Origin: Croceivirga sp.
GTDB lineage: Bacteria; Bacteroidota; Bacteroidia; Flavobacteriales; Flavobacteriaceae
DNA: 64,000 bases
NCBI GenBank assembly: GCA_028281025.1
Contig: JANQKR010000013.1
Coordinates: 1 to 64,000, forward strand
Direction of reading: 5' to 3'
Positions 34,049 through 43,807 of the stretch are shown here, piece by piece. The notes under the pieces are model-generated. The model did not search any database and was not told the DNA's origin. It saw only the letters and a list, made by a program, of their open reading frames with translations. Within the stretch, counting starts at the first letter, position 1. Each line of letters starts with the position of its first letter. The position numbers and the translations under genes are program-made.

Positions 34049-36472
34049 ATGTTCAAAAACTATTTAAAAATAGCATTCAGATACCTAAAAAGCCGCCCAT
34101 CATTTACAATCATTAATATACTTGGGCTGACCTTGGGCTTTTTTTGTTTTTTTCTGCTAAATGCTTATGTATTAAAGGAAACTTCTTTTGACAAAAACCA
34201 AAAAAGGGTTTATCGTTTGCTTCAAAAAACAACACATGAGAATGGTACCGTACGCGAAATGGCCCAAATTGCCCCAAAAGTAGGCGCTGAGGCAAAACGG
34301 CTATTTAAAGAAATAGAAAACTATACCCAAATTTTTTACATGGGTCGTAGAAATGTAGGGAACGACCCAGAGACTGTAACCCATCAGGAGATTGCCATAT
34401 TGGATGATAATTTTTTAAAGGTTTTTGACTTTCCAGTACTGGAAGGCACCGTTGACGAGTTGTCCAACAATCCTAATGGGATCATCTTGACCAAATCCAC
34501 TAAAGCATTCTATTTTGGCCAAGAACCGGCACTAGGCAAAATTTTGAAAATGGGTGAAGAGCTATACCCAGTAGTGGGCGTTTTGGATGATTTTCCAGAA
34601 AACTCCCATTTGGAAAACTTAGTGTTTATGAGTAGCCAGATGGCTTATGGCATTTTTGAATGGTTCAATGAATTTATGTCATCTAGTTGGGCAAACAATC
34701 AATTGATCACTTATTTCAAAATATTGCCTGATACCGATGTTCAACAGTTAGGGAAAAAAATCACCGTACTGGTCAAAGAAAATTATCCTGAAAACCTGAC
34801 GTTCAACAGCACATTTTCAGTACAGCCTATTCAAGATATACATCTTTATGAAAACAATGTTGAAGGTGAAATGAACAAAGCCAAAGGCAATGGCCTTTAT
34901 GTCAATTTATTCTTTTGGATTAGCATTCTAATTCTCTTAGTGGCCTGTTTCAATTATGCCGGTTTACTGAACATTGCCTTTATTGACCGATTCAAAGAAA
35001 TAGCACTTCGTCAAATTGTGGGGGCGGACAAATCAAACTTATTGCAACAATTTTTATTGGAAAGTCTTCTGTTAATATCAGTTTCCATGGTTTTGGCGTA
35101 TGCCCTCTTATGGTTATTGCAGCCATTGGTCCAAAAATGGTTTAGTACCACATTGGATTTGACGCAGGTTCCTTTAACGGGAATGTTGTTGGTAATGGTT
35201 GTTGGTTTAATTCTAGGGCTATTATCTGTAGCTTTTCCTTTTTGGACAATTATTGGAACCGGTATTTCTTCATCCCTAAAGAACACTGTTTCTGGAGGTT
35301 CTAAATTACCCTTTCGAAGATTGATGTTAACTTTTCAATTTATTGCGGTTATTGTATTTATTACGAGCTCCTTGGTTTTCAATAGGCAAATAAATTTCCT
35401 AAAAGACAAAGAACTTGGCTTTGAAAAAGAAGGCTTGGCAACAATAGACATCAATAGTGGAATATTAAGAAGGCAATTCCAGGCTATCAAAAGTGAGTTT
35501 TTAAGAATTCCTGAGGTCAGTAATGCTACCGTAAGTTCCAGGGTGCCCGGAGAGTGGAAGACTATTCCTGTTGCCAAAGTAAAACGGAGTGGACAAGATA
35601 TTTCAGAATCCAAGGATGTGCTCTTTTTTGGTGCGGATGAGGACTTCGTGGAGACTTATGAAATTGAGCTTTTGGAAGGGTCTAATTTTGATGGCAATCC
35701 CAATGATAGTAACAAAATACTTATCAACAAGGCAGCTGCATTGGCCTTAGAGCTGGAAACACCCATAGGACAGTTTATAGAAGTACCCAGTTGGAATTAT
35801 GGCGGTAGCGCTGCGAATCTAACCGAACCTTTTAGGGGCCAAATTAGTGGAATTGTTGAAGATTTTCAAATTGAGGATTTTAAAACAACCATTAAACCTA
35901 TAATCATAGCGAATTGGAACAATCCAATACATTCCATCGATTATTATACCCTTCGAATAAAAACACCGGATTGGGCAGGCACCCTGGCCGCTCTCAAGAG
36001 TGTCAATGATTCTTTTGATCCGAAAACACCCATGGAATTGAATATCCTGGACGATAAGTTTGCTCGTTTTTTTGAAAAAGATTTGGAACATTTTAGGCTC
36101 TTGAACTTTTTCTCGATAATCGTCATATTTCTTTCCTGCATGGGCCTCTTTGCAACAAGCGCTTTTGTAGCAAGAAGCAGGACAAAGGAAATCGGAATCA
36201 GAAAAGTGTTGGGTTCAGGCGTTCTTGAATTGCTTTACCTTCTATCACAAGACTTTATGAGGTTGGTATTGATCGGTTTTCTGATTGCCATACCTATTGC
36301 TTGGTATTTATTGAGCAATTGGCTTTCCGGGTTTGCCTATCGTACAGAATTTGCTTGGTGGGCAATGTTCCTGGCAGGTTTAATTTGTCTGTTCTTGACC
36401 CTACTTACTGTGAGTTTTCAAGCCATAAAATCGGCAATGGCAAACCCGGTAAATAGTTTACGTACAGAATAA
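34049..36472 (+). CDS. FtsX/MacB-like ABC permease (P2, first of the array)
   Basis: The 807-residue full-length permease has TM1 near 20-40, MacB-like periplasmic domain 1 and an FtsX three-helix bundle near 285-405. TM5 is near 430, followed by periplasmic domain 2 and a second bundle near 680-795. The second coupling motif, RTKEIGIRKVLGSG (about 712), is intact. The first, FKEIALRQIVGA (about 316), is clearly degenerate, and the usual NLSTA-S-KRAKE lead-in is replaced by LLNIAFIDR. It ends NPVNSLRTE. By eye it is more A/T-rich than the other array members. Transport role is inferred from operon position. Confidence 0.93.
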   Translation: MFKNYLKIAFRYLKSRPSFTIINILGLTLGFFCFFLLNAYVLKETSFDKNQKRVYRLLQKTTHENGTVREMAQIAPKVGAEAKRLFKEIENYTQIFYMGRRNVGNDPETVTHQEIAILDDNFLKVFDFPVLEGTVDELSNNPNGIILTKSTKAFYFGQEPALGKILKMGEELYPVVGVLDDFPENSHLENLVFMSSQMAYGIFEWFNEFMSSSWANNQLITYFKILPDTDVQQLGKKITVLVKENYPENLTFNSTFSVQPIQDIHLYENNVEGEMNKAKGNGLYVNLFFWISILILLVACFNYAGLLNIAFIDRFKEIALRQIVGADKSNLLQQFLLESLLLISVSMVLAYALLWLLQPLVQKWFSTTLDLTQVPLTGMLLVMVVGLILGLLSVAFPFWTIIGTGISSSLKNTVSGGSKLPFRRLMLTFQFIAVIVFITSSLVFNRQINFLKDKELGFEKEGLATIDINSGILRRQFQAIKSEFLRIPEVSNATVSSRVPGEWKTIPVAKVKRSGQDISESKDVLFFGADEDFVETYEIELLEGSNFDGNPNDSNKILINKAAALALELETPIGQFIEVPSWNYGGSAANLTEPFRGQISGIVEDFQIEDFKTTIKPIIIANWNNPIHSIDYYTLRIKTPDWAGTLAALKSVNDSFDPKTPMELNILDDKFARFFEKDLEHFRLLNFFSIIVIFLSCMGLFATSAFVARSRTKEIGIRKVLGSGVLELLYLLSQDFMRLVLIGFLIAIPIAWYLLSNWLSGFAYRTEFAWWAMFLAGLICLFLTLLTVSFQAIKSAMANPVNSLRTE

Positions 36473-36491
36473 ATCAAAAAAACGGACAACC

Positions 36492-38927
36492 ATGTTCAAA
36501 AACTATTTAAAAATCGCTTGGAGAAATTTAAAAAAACAACCGTTTTTTACCTTTCTAAATACTTTCGGACTTGCTATTGGCATCGCTGGAAGTTTGCTCA
36601 TTTGTCTGTATATCCATGATGAGTTAAGTTTTGATAGGATGTTCGCGGATGCGGAACGTATACACCGGGTCAATGCCGATATTAAGTTTGGCGGAGAGGC
36701 GCGGAAATTTGCCGTTTCCCCAGCACCGATGGCAGAAACCATGGACGCTGATTTCTCTGAAGTGGAATTGGTCACCCGATTCAGGACCCGGGGGAGTGCC
36801 TTGATCAGAAAAGCGGATACCGAAATCAATGTAAAAGAGCTTCAATCCACCTATGTGGATTCCACTTTTTTTAAGATGTTCGGAATCAAACTTCTTGTAG
36901 GTGATCCCACTACGGCCTTAAAATCCCCCAACACCCTGGTATTGACCAAAACTGCGGCAGAAAAACATTTTGGAATCGAAGAGGCCCTTGGTCAAAACCT
37001 ACTTGTGAACGATACAGAGACGTATACCGTGGCCGGGGTAATAGATGATTTGCCCTCCAATTCGTTTTTAAGGGACTACACAATTTTTATGGCCATGGCC
37101 GGCTACGAGGATTCACGCATTGTGAATTGGGCCGGTAATAACTATCACACCTTTTTTAAGCTTATCCCTACCGCCAATGTTGCCAACCTGCAGGAGCCGT
37201 TGCGTGATTTTTTGGGCAAGTACGTAATTCCCGGTGTCCAACAATTTATGCCCGGCATTACCGAAGAACAATTTAAGGCCGCTGGCAATCATCTGATCTA
37301 CAGCACGATTCCCCTGGTGGATATACATCTACATGCGGATAGAGTGGCCGAAATGAGTGCCAACAACGATATCCAAAGCATTTATATTCTTTCCTTCATA
37401 GCAGCCTTCCTTATTGTATTGGCCTGCGTAAACTTCATGAATTTGTCCACGGCACACTCCCTAAAACGGGCAAAGGAAGTGGGCATTCGAAAAACGTTGG
37501 GTTCCAAAAAAAGGGAACTTATCAGACAGTTTTTAATGGAATCGGGTTTGGTTTCCTTCGGTTCACTATTGATCGCATTGGTCTTGGCAACACTGGCACT
37601 TCCTTTCTTCAATGAATTGGCGGACAAAAGTATTTCCATTCCTTTTGACAGCCCGGGGTTTTGGTCAATTTTAATTGTGGCCGGAATTGTTCTGGGCCTA
37701 TTGTCTGGTAGTTACCCTGCTTTTTTTATGTCAAAATTCATTCCTGTCAAAGTACTAAAAGGAGCCAGCAGTAATAGTATAGGAGGAGGAAAAATCAGAA
37801 ATGCCCTGGTAATTTTTCAATTTTCCATTTCCATCTTTTTGATTATCAGTACATTGGTCGTCTACCAGCAACTCAACTTTATCCAGAACAAGGATTTGGG
37901 TTTTTCAAAAGATCAGGTACTTATTGTGAATGATGTGTATGTGATCGGCAATCAATCCACATCGTTCAAAGAAGAAGTCGGGAAACTCGGTTTTGTGAAG
38001 AACGTCACCTTAAGCAGCTATTTTCCGACCCCTTCAAGTAGGTCCGATAATGTGTTTATGCCCATGGATGGCGTGACCGATCAGGAGAATGCCGTAAGTA
38101 TGCAAACTTGGGGCGTGGATCACGATTACATCACAACGTTGGGACTTGAGGTCATTGCCGGCAGGGATTTTGACCGCCGTTTTAAGAGCGATTCAACCAG
38201 TATCATTGTAAATGAATCCGCCGTTGCCGTAATCGGGGTTTCCCCGGAGGAAGCGCTGGGGATGCAGTACACCCCGGATGTAGGTGAGGACAACCCGCAA
38301 TTTTTTAAAATTATTGGGGTCGTAAAGGACTTCCATTTTTCACCGTTTAGAAATGAGATCGAATCGTTGAGCATGCATTTGGGCAATTTTTCCGATGCCA
38401 TGGCGGTCAAATTGGAACAAGGCAGTTTTTCCACTGCCATAAGCAGTATTGAGCGTATTTGGAACGATTTGGCCCCAGGGCAACCTTTTGACTATTATTT
38501 TATGGAGGATTCCTTCAACAACACCTATCAATCCGAGCAGCGCTTGGGGAGGATCTTTATCATTTTCACCGTTTTATCCATCATCATCGCTTGCCTCGGG
38601 CTCTTTGGCCTGGCTACGTTCAATGCCGAAAAGCGTACCAAGGAAATTGGGGTCAGAAAGGTGATGGGCGCCGGGGTGGGCCAAATTGTTTACAGGCTTA
38701 CCATGGATTTCCTAAAACTCGTTGGGGTGGCCATTTTGGTTTCCATTCCCTTAGGTTGGTATGTCATGGGCAAATGGCTGGAAGATTTTTCGTACCGTAT
38801 AGAAATTGGCTGGTGGGTTTTCATCCTGGCGGCACTATTGGCCCTGATCATATCCATTGTAACCGTTAGCTATCAAAGTATCAAAGCGGCAATCGTAAAC
38901 CCGGTAAAAAGTTTGAGAACAGAATAA
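36492..38927 (+). CDS. FtsX/MacB-like ABC permease (P3)
   Basis: 811 residues, two MacB_PCD-FtsX halves. Coupling motifs AKEVGIRKTLGSKK (about 330) and RTKEIGVRKVMGAG (about 716) are both canonical, and LLSGSYPAFFMSKF separates the halves. Its closest relative in the window is P12 (58330): both begin LKKQPFFTFLNTFGLAIG, share NADVKFGG/NADIKFGG and VDSTFFKMFG, and are the longest members. The pair therefore represents a duplicated lineage now about 22 kb apart. 19-bp spacer to P2. Confidence 0.94.
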   Translation: MFKNYLKIAWRNLKKQPFFTFLNTFGLAIGIAGSLLICLYIHDELSFDRMFADAERIHRVNADIKFGGEARKFAVSPAPMAETMDADFSEVELVTRFRTRGSALIRKADTEINVKELQSTYVDSTFFKMFGIKLLVGDPTTALKSPNTLVLTKTAAEKHFGIEEALGQNLLVNDTETYTVAGVIDDLPSNSFLRDYTIFMAMAGYEDSRIVNWAGNNYHTFFKLIPTANVANLQEPLRDFLGKYVIPGVQQFMPGITEEQFKAAGNHLIYSTIPLVDIHLHADRVAEMSANNDIQSIYILSFIAAFLIVLACVNFMNLSTAHSLKRAKEVGIRKTLGSKKRELIRQFLMESGLVSFGSLLIALVLATLALPFFNELADKSISIPFDSPGFWSILIVAGIVLGLLSGSYPAFFMSKFIPVKVLKGASSNSIGGGKIRNALVIFQFSISIFLIISTLVVYQQLNFIQNKDLGFSKDQVLIVNDVYVIGNQSTSFKEEVGKLGFVKNVTLSSYFPTPSSRSDNVFMPMDGVTDQENAVSMQTWGVDHDYITTLGLEVIAGRDFDRRFKSDSTSIIVNESAVAVIGVSPEEALGMQYTPDVGEDNPQFFKIIGVVKDFHFSPFRNEIESLSMHLGNFSDAMAVKLEQGSFSTAISSIERIWNDLAPGQPFDYYFMEDSFNNTYQSEQRLGRIFIIFTVLSIIIACLGLFGLATFNAEKRTKEIGVRKVMGAGVGQIVYRLTMDFLKLVGVAILVSIPLGWYVMGKWLEDFSYRIEIGWWVFILAALLALIISIVTVSYQSIKAAIVNPVKSLRTE

Positions 38928-38974
38928 ATATAAACAGCGCCAAATGTAGTAGAAGCATCAAAAAACGAACCATC

Positions 38975-41350
38975 ATGTTTAAAAACCATCTTAAAATCGC
39001 CTGGAGAACTTTATTGAAAAATAGGGTATACTTTATCATAAACACTATTGGCCTCTCCACGGCGATCGCAGTTTCCTGTCTGATGTTGCTTTGGGTCGTT
39101 GATGAGTACAATGTGGACAAGTTCCACGAAAAAGATGATGGGCTCTTTTTGGTCAAACGCACCATTCCCCTTGAAGGGGGCGTTCTCGATGTTTACGGTA
39201 GTACAAGTTACCCCCTCTTAAAAACCGCTCAGGAAAGGTTTCCCGAAATTGAGGAATACATTACCCTGGGACCTACTTTTGAGGACAACCTTAGCATTGA
39301 AAATACCGACTTTAGGGCCCCCGGCGCCTTTACCAATACCGCATTTTTTAGATCCTTTTCCTTTCCGGTACTTCTCGGGAGTATTGAAGCATTGGATGAA
39401 AAACCGGAGGCAATTGCCATTTCGGAGAGCTTGGCAAAACGCTTTTGGGGAAAGGAGTGGAAACAAAAGGCTTTGGGAAGTCCCGTCCATATTTATGATA
39501 ACGGTGACTTTGCCGTAGAAATGGTTTACGAGGATTTTCCGGCCCAATCTTCAATACAGAACGATTTTTATTATGGGTTTGAACGCTACTTGGGCGAAAA
39601 CGAATGGATGAACGAATGGGGAAACAATGGAATGCAGGGCGCATTCCTATTGCGCAGCGATGCGAACGTTGCGGAATTGACCCAAAAAATTGAAACGCTC
39701 TTTCAAGAGAACATTTCCGGGGATTTTAAAGAAGGTATCCTACTTCAAAAGTTCTCTGACAACTATTTGTACAATCAATTTGATGAAAAGGCACAAGTTT
39801 CCGGAGGGCGCATAGCCTATGTCCGCATATTTACCTTGGCCGCCATCTTTCTACTGCTGATCTCCTGTATCAATTTCATCAACCTTTCAACCGCATATGC
39901 CACAAAAAGAGCTGGTGAGATCGGTGTGCGAAAAGTCGTTGGCGCCAAAAAGAACTCCTTGATCGGTCAATTTTTTATGGAAACGGCCCTTATAACCTCC
40001 ATCTCGTTCATCATAGGATTGATCATAACGGCCTTGTTCCTGCCCCTTATGAATACCCTTACGGGAAAACAAATTGTTTTTGACCTGACCAATCCAGAAC
40101 TTTGGTTCATTGTCATGGGGGTCTTGGTATTTACCACCTTTCTTTCCGGAGCATACCCCTCATTGATCATATCTTCCTTTAAGCCGGTAGATGCCCTTAA
40201 AGGTGGCCTGGGCAAGGAGCAAAAAAATACCGTTTCCCTAAGAAAAAGCCTGGTGGTGCTGCAATTTTCACTATCAATATTGCTCATTGTTTCCGCTTTG
40301 GTAATTCAAAAACAAGTGGATTATATCAATGAAAAGGACTTGGGAATTGCCAAGGAACACATTATCTCAATACATCAGGATGAAATCATTACGGGAAAAT
40401 ATGGGGCGCTTAAAAATGAATTGTTGAAATCCCCCGGGGTTATGGACGTTACCTTGGTGGGACCGTCCCCCTTGGAAACCCCGGCCTCCAGTAGTGGAGT
40501 AAACTGGCCCGGAAAAACCCAGGAGCAGGAAAATATTGAGTTTTCCCTTTTGTGGACCGCCCACAATTTTCCGACTGCTTTTGATATTCCCTTGGAATAC
40601 GGATCCTACTACAAAGAGGGATCGCAGGACACCCTCAACCTGGTCATTAATGAGACCGCTGCCCATATTATGCAACTTGGTCAAGATCCCATTGGAAAGA
40701 CCATTGAACTTTGGGGAAAACAACGACAGGTAATCGGTGTGCTGAAGGATTTCCATAACCGTTCCTTGTACGAACCCATACAACCTACCGTCTTTATTTT
40801 GGAGCCCAACAATGCTGGTGAATTGTTCATAAGGCTGGATGGTGCAAAGACAGCCGAGGGATTGGCATCGGTTCACAATGTTTTTGAAAAGGTTTTACCG
40901 GACAATCCCTTACACTACGATTTTTTGGATGAAGCGTACGAATCAAATTATCAGGCAGAGCTATTGACGGGGACCCTAGCCCGTTATTTTGCCTTGATTT
41001 CCACCCTGCTTTCCTGTTTGGGATTGTTTGGGCTTGCCATCTTTATGGCCAAACAACGTACTAAGGAAATAGGCATCCGGAAAGTGCTGGGCGCCAGCAT
41101 CAATCACATTACGCTTCTTATTTCCAAAGATTTTTTAAGACTGGTCCTTGTGGCCCTGATAGTGGCCTCCCCATTGGCGTATTATTTTATGGTCCAATGG
41201 TTACAGGGTTTTGAATACAGAACAACCATTCCCCTTTGGACCTTTGTCCTTGCCGGGGTATTGATACTCACCGTTACCTTGATAACAATTGGTTTCCAAG
41301 CAATTAAATCCGCAATGGCCAACCCTGTAAACAGTTTAAAAACCGAATAA
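38975..41350 (+). CDS. FtsX/MacB-like ABC permease (P4)
   Basis: 791 residues. TM1 is VYFIINTIGLSTAIAVSCLML. Coupling motifs AGEIGVRKVVGAKK (about 313) and RTKEIGIRKVLGAS (about 696) are both intact. The half-junction is FLSGAYPSLIISSFKPVDALKGG and the tail NPVNSLKTE. A 47-bp spacer with leader TCAAAAAACGAACCATC precedes the start. The periplasmic domains differ strongly from its neighbours, so it is probably an old branch rather than a recent copy. Confidence 0.94.
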   Translation: MFKNHLKIAWRTLLKNRVYFIINTIGLSTAIAVSCLMLLWVVDEYNVDKFHEKDDGLFLVKRTIPLEGGVLDVYGSTSYPLLKTAQERFPEIEEYITLGPTFEDNLSIENTDFRAPGAFTNTAFFRSFSFPVLLGSIEALDEKPEAIAISESLAKRFWGKEWKQKALGSPVHIYDNGDFAVEMVYEDFPAQSSIQNDFYYGFERYLGENEWMNEWGNNGMQGAFLLRSDANVAELTQKIETLFQENISGDFKEGILLQKFSDNYLYNQFDEKAQVSGGRIAYVRIFTLAAIFLLLISCINFINLSTAYATKRAGEIGVRKVVGAKKNSLIGQFFMETALITSISFIIGLIITALFLPLMNTLTGKQIVFDLTNPELWFIVMGVLVFTTFLSGAYPSLIISSFKPVDALKGGLGKEQKNTVSLRKSLVVLQFSLSILLIVSALVIQKQVDYINEKDLGIAKEHIISIHQDEIITGKYGALKNELLKSPGVMDVTLVGPSPLETPASSSGVNWPGKTQEQENIEFSLLWTAHNFPTAFDIPLEYGSYYKEGSQDTLNLVINETAAHIMQLGQDPIGKTIELWGKQRQVIGVLKDFHNRSLYEPIQPTVFILEPNNAGELFIRLDGAKTAEGLASVHNVFEKVLPDNPLHYDFLDEAYESNYQAELLTGTLARYFALISTLLSCLGLFGLAIFMAKQRTKEIGIRKVLGASINHITLLISKDFLRLVLVALIVASPLAYYFMVQWLQGFEYRTTIPLWTFVLAGVLILTVTLITIGFQAIKSAMANPVNSLKTE

Positions 41351-41370
41351 ATCAGTCAAAAAAAACAGCC

Positions 41371-43761
41371 ATGTTAAAAAACTATTTAAAAATTGCCTGG
41401 AGATCACTGCTCAATAAAAAAGGACATTCTTTTTTGAATATTGGAGGTCTGGCCATTGGCATGGCAGCAGCCTTGCTTATTGGTCTTTGGATTCATGGTG
41501 AACTTTCCTTCAACACAAAGTTTAAAAACTACGATTCCATTGTGCAAGTAATGCAAAGCCAAACCTTTGCCGACGAAATTCAAACGGGCGTCTTTCAACC
41601 CATGCAATTGGCCCCAGCACTCCGAGCAAGTTATGGGGATTATTTTGAACATATTGTAACCTCCTCATTTACAGGAAATCAACTACTGTCCATTGCCGAT
41701 CATAAAATATCTCGACCAGGGAACTACATGGAACCCGGAATTACGGAAATGTTGTCTTTAAACATGGTCAAAGGCAACAGGGACGCACTACAAGACCCTA
41801 CTTCCATGCTGTTATCGGAATCTACCGCAATGGCCTTATTCGGAAATGGCAATCCCATGGGACAGACGGTAAGAATTGGCACCACCATGGAGGCACAAGT
41901 AGCAGGAATTTACAAGGATTTGCCGGAAAACGGTGATTTCTCAGATCTTGGATTTATCGCACCTTGGGAACTTCTCAAAAGGGCAGCGAACTTTGAGGAA
42001 CGGGTTGGATGGGGCAACAATTGGTTTCAAGTTTACGCCCAAATGAAGGAAGGCACAAACTGGATGACGGTTTCCGAACTGATCAAAAATGTAAAGGCCG
42101 ATAACATAAGGGATACTGCCAATAGTGATAATACCAAGCCCGTGATACATCTGCACCCTATGCCTAAATGGCACCTGTATTCAAAATTTGAGAATGGCGT
42201 CAATACGGGGGGAGCCATTGAGCGAGTCTGGCTATTTGGTATCATCGGCCTTTTTATTCTATTGCTGGCCTGTATCAACTTTATGAATTTGAGTACCGCC
42301 AAATCGGTAAAACGGTCCAAGGAAGTAGGTATACGAAAAACCATAGGATCTATAAAAAATCAGTTGATCGCCCAGTTTCTGTGCGAATCCTTTTTGGTCG
42401 TTGCCCTGGCCTTTATCGTTGCTTTTGTCTCGGTATTAGTTGTAAAGTCCTACTTCAACGACCTTACGGGCAAAACCGTGGAAATTCCCTGGGACAACCC
42501 CATCTTCTGGATGGTATGTGTACTGTTCATGCTGCTTACCGCCCTGATTTCCGGCAGTTATCCGGCCTTTTATCTTTCTTCCTTTGATCCGGTCAAAGTT
42601 TTGAAAGGTACATTCAACAGCGGTCAGGGTGCTGCACGCCTAAGAAAGGTATTGGTCGTTTTTCAGTTTGCCATCTCCGTGATATTGATTATTGGGACCA
42701 TTACCATTTTCAGGCAAATAGAACATGTTAAAGATAGACCTGTGGGCTATGACAGAGATCAATTGCTGTATGTTCCCATTAACACTTCGGAAATCATTAC
42801 CCATTTTGATACCCTCCGAGATGAGCTATTGAGTTCCAGCCATATTAAGGAAGTGGCTGCTTCCGATGTGCTGATCACGGGAACGTTTACCACAAATAGC
42901 GGTTTTGACTGGAAAGGGAAAGACCCCAATATGAGCGAAGAGTTCAATACATTGAGAGCCACCCACGATTATGGGGAAATGGTGGATTGGGAGCTCAAGG
43001 AAGGCCGAAATTTTTCCCGTGACTTCAAAAGTGATTCCCTTGCGTTCATTGTCAATGAAACGGCAGTGGAATACATGGGGCTAAAAAATCCTGTAGGGGA
43101 AATGGTAAAATGGGGCGATAATGGAAATTATAAAATCGTAGGTGTGATAAAGGATATGGTGACCCAGTCACCCTATGATCAAGTACGTCCCATGCTGTTT
43201 ATTCTGCACTATGGCAATTTCTTAAACTTCATTAACATCAAAATCCGCAAAGGCGGAAATACCAGGGAAGCATTGGCCCATATAGAAACCGCATTTAACA
43301 AGTATGACTCACAAAGTCTTTTTTCCTATACTTTTTTGGACGAAGAATACGCAAGAAATTTTGTCAATGAAGAACGCACGGGAAGGTTGGCCAGCTTTTT
43401 TGCCTTTTTGGCCATTTTCATAAGCTGTCTTGGCATTTTTGGACTTGCCTCCTTTGTGGCGGAACAGCGAACCAAAGAAATCGGTGTTCGGAAGGTATTG
43501 GGTGCATCCGTGTACAGTCTGTGGCAATTATTGTCCAAAGACTTTGTGGTATTGGTACTGATTTCATGTGGTGTTGCCATTCCTATTGGATATTATTATA
43601 TGACGGCATGGATAGAAAAATACGCGTATCGAACCGAAGTAAGTTGGTGGATTTTTGCCGTGGCCATATTCATAGCATTGGCCATTACCCTATTGACGGT
43701 AAGTTTTCAAGCCCTTAAAGCGGCCGTGGTAAACCCTGTAAAAAGTTTACGAACAGAGTAA
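41371..43761 (+). CDS. FtsX/MacB-like ABC permease (P5)
   Basis: 796 residues. TM1 is SFLNIGGLAIGMAAALLIGLW. Coupling motifs SKEVGIRKTIGSIK (about 316) and RTKEIGVRKVLGAS (about 699) are intact. It belongs with P8 and P9: shared features are NIGGLA(I/L)GMA, the Q-x-QTF and ALR periplasmic segments, and ISGSYPAFYLSSFDPVKVLKGTF. Tail NPVKSLRTE. The spacer after it contains the CCCTGAG...TCGAAGGG hairpin element. Confidence 0.94.
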   Translation: MLKNYLKIAWRSLLNKKGHSFLNIGGLAIGMAAALLIGLWIHGELSFNTKFKNYDSIVQVMQSQTFADEIQTGVFQPMQLAPALRASYGDYFEHIVTSSFTGNQLLSIADHKISRPGNYMEPGITEMLSLNMVKGNRDALQDPTSMLLSESTAMALFGNGNPMGQTVRIGTTMEAQVAGIYKDLPENGDFSDLGFIAPWELLKRAANFEERVGWGNNWFQVYAQMKEGTNWMTVSELIKNVKADNIRDTANSDNTKPVIHLHPMPKWHLYSKFENGVNTGGAIERVWLFGIIGLFILLLACINFMNLSTAKSVKRSKEVGIRKTIGSIKNQLIAQFLCESFLVVALAFIVAFVSVLVVKSYFNDLTGKTVEIPWDNPIFWMVCVLFMLLTALISGSYPAFYLSSFDPVKVLKGTFNSGQGAARLRKVLVVFQFAISVILIIGTITIFRQIEHVKDRPVGYDRDQLLYVPINTSEIITHFDTLRDELLSSSHIKEVAASDVLITGTFTTNSGFDWKGKDPNMSEEFNTLRATHDYGEMVDWELKEGRNFSRDFKSDSLAFIVNETAVEYMGLKNPVGEMVKWGDNGNYKIVGVIKDMVTQSPYDQVRPMLFILHYGNFLNFINIKIRKGGNTREALAHIETAFNKYDSQSLFSYTFLDEEYARNFVNEERTGRLASFFAFLAIFISCLGIFGLASFVAEQRTKEIGVRKVLGASVYSLWQLLSKDFVVLVLISCGVAIPIGYYYMTAWIEKYAYRTEVSWWIFAVAIFIALAITLLTVSFQALKAAVVNPVKSLRTE

Positions 43762-43772
43762 ATCATCAACTT

Positions 43773-43792
43773 GCCCTGAGATGGTCGAAGGG
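43773..43792. repeat. intergenic REP-like hairpin, copy 1 (P5/P6 spacer)
   Basis: GCCCTGAG-atgg-TCGAAGGG matches the widespread CCCTGAG...TCGAAGGG dispersed repeat. It sits inside the otherwise standard AATCATCAA...AAAAA leader. Confidence 0.75.
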
Positions 43793-43807
43793 TTAAAAAA
43801 AAGCATT

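Noticed and set aside
34049-36472. P2 as a pseudogene because of its degenerate coupling motif
   Set aside because: The frame is intact over the normal length, both halves and the NPVNSLRTE tail are present, and the second coupling motif is canonical.
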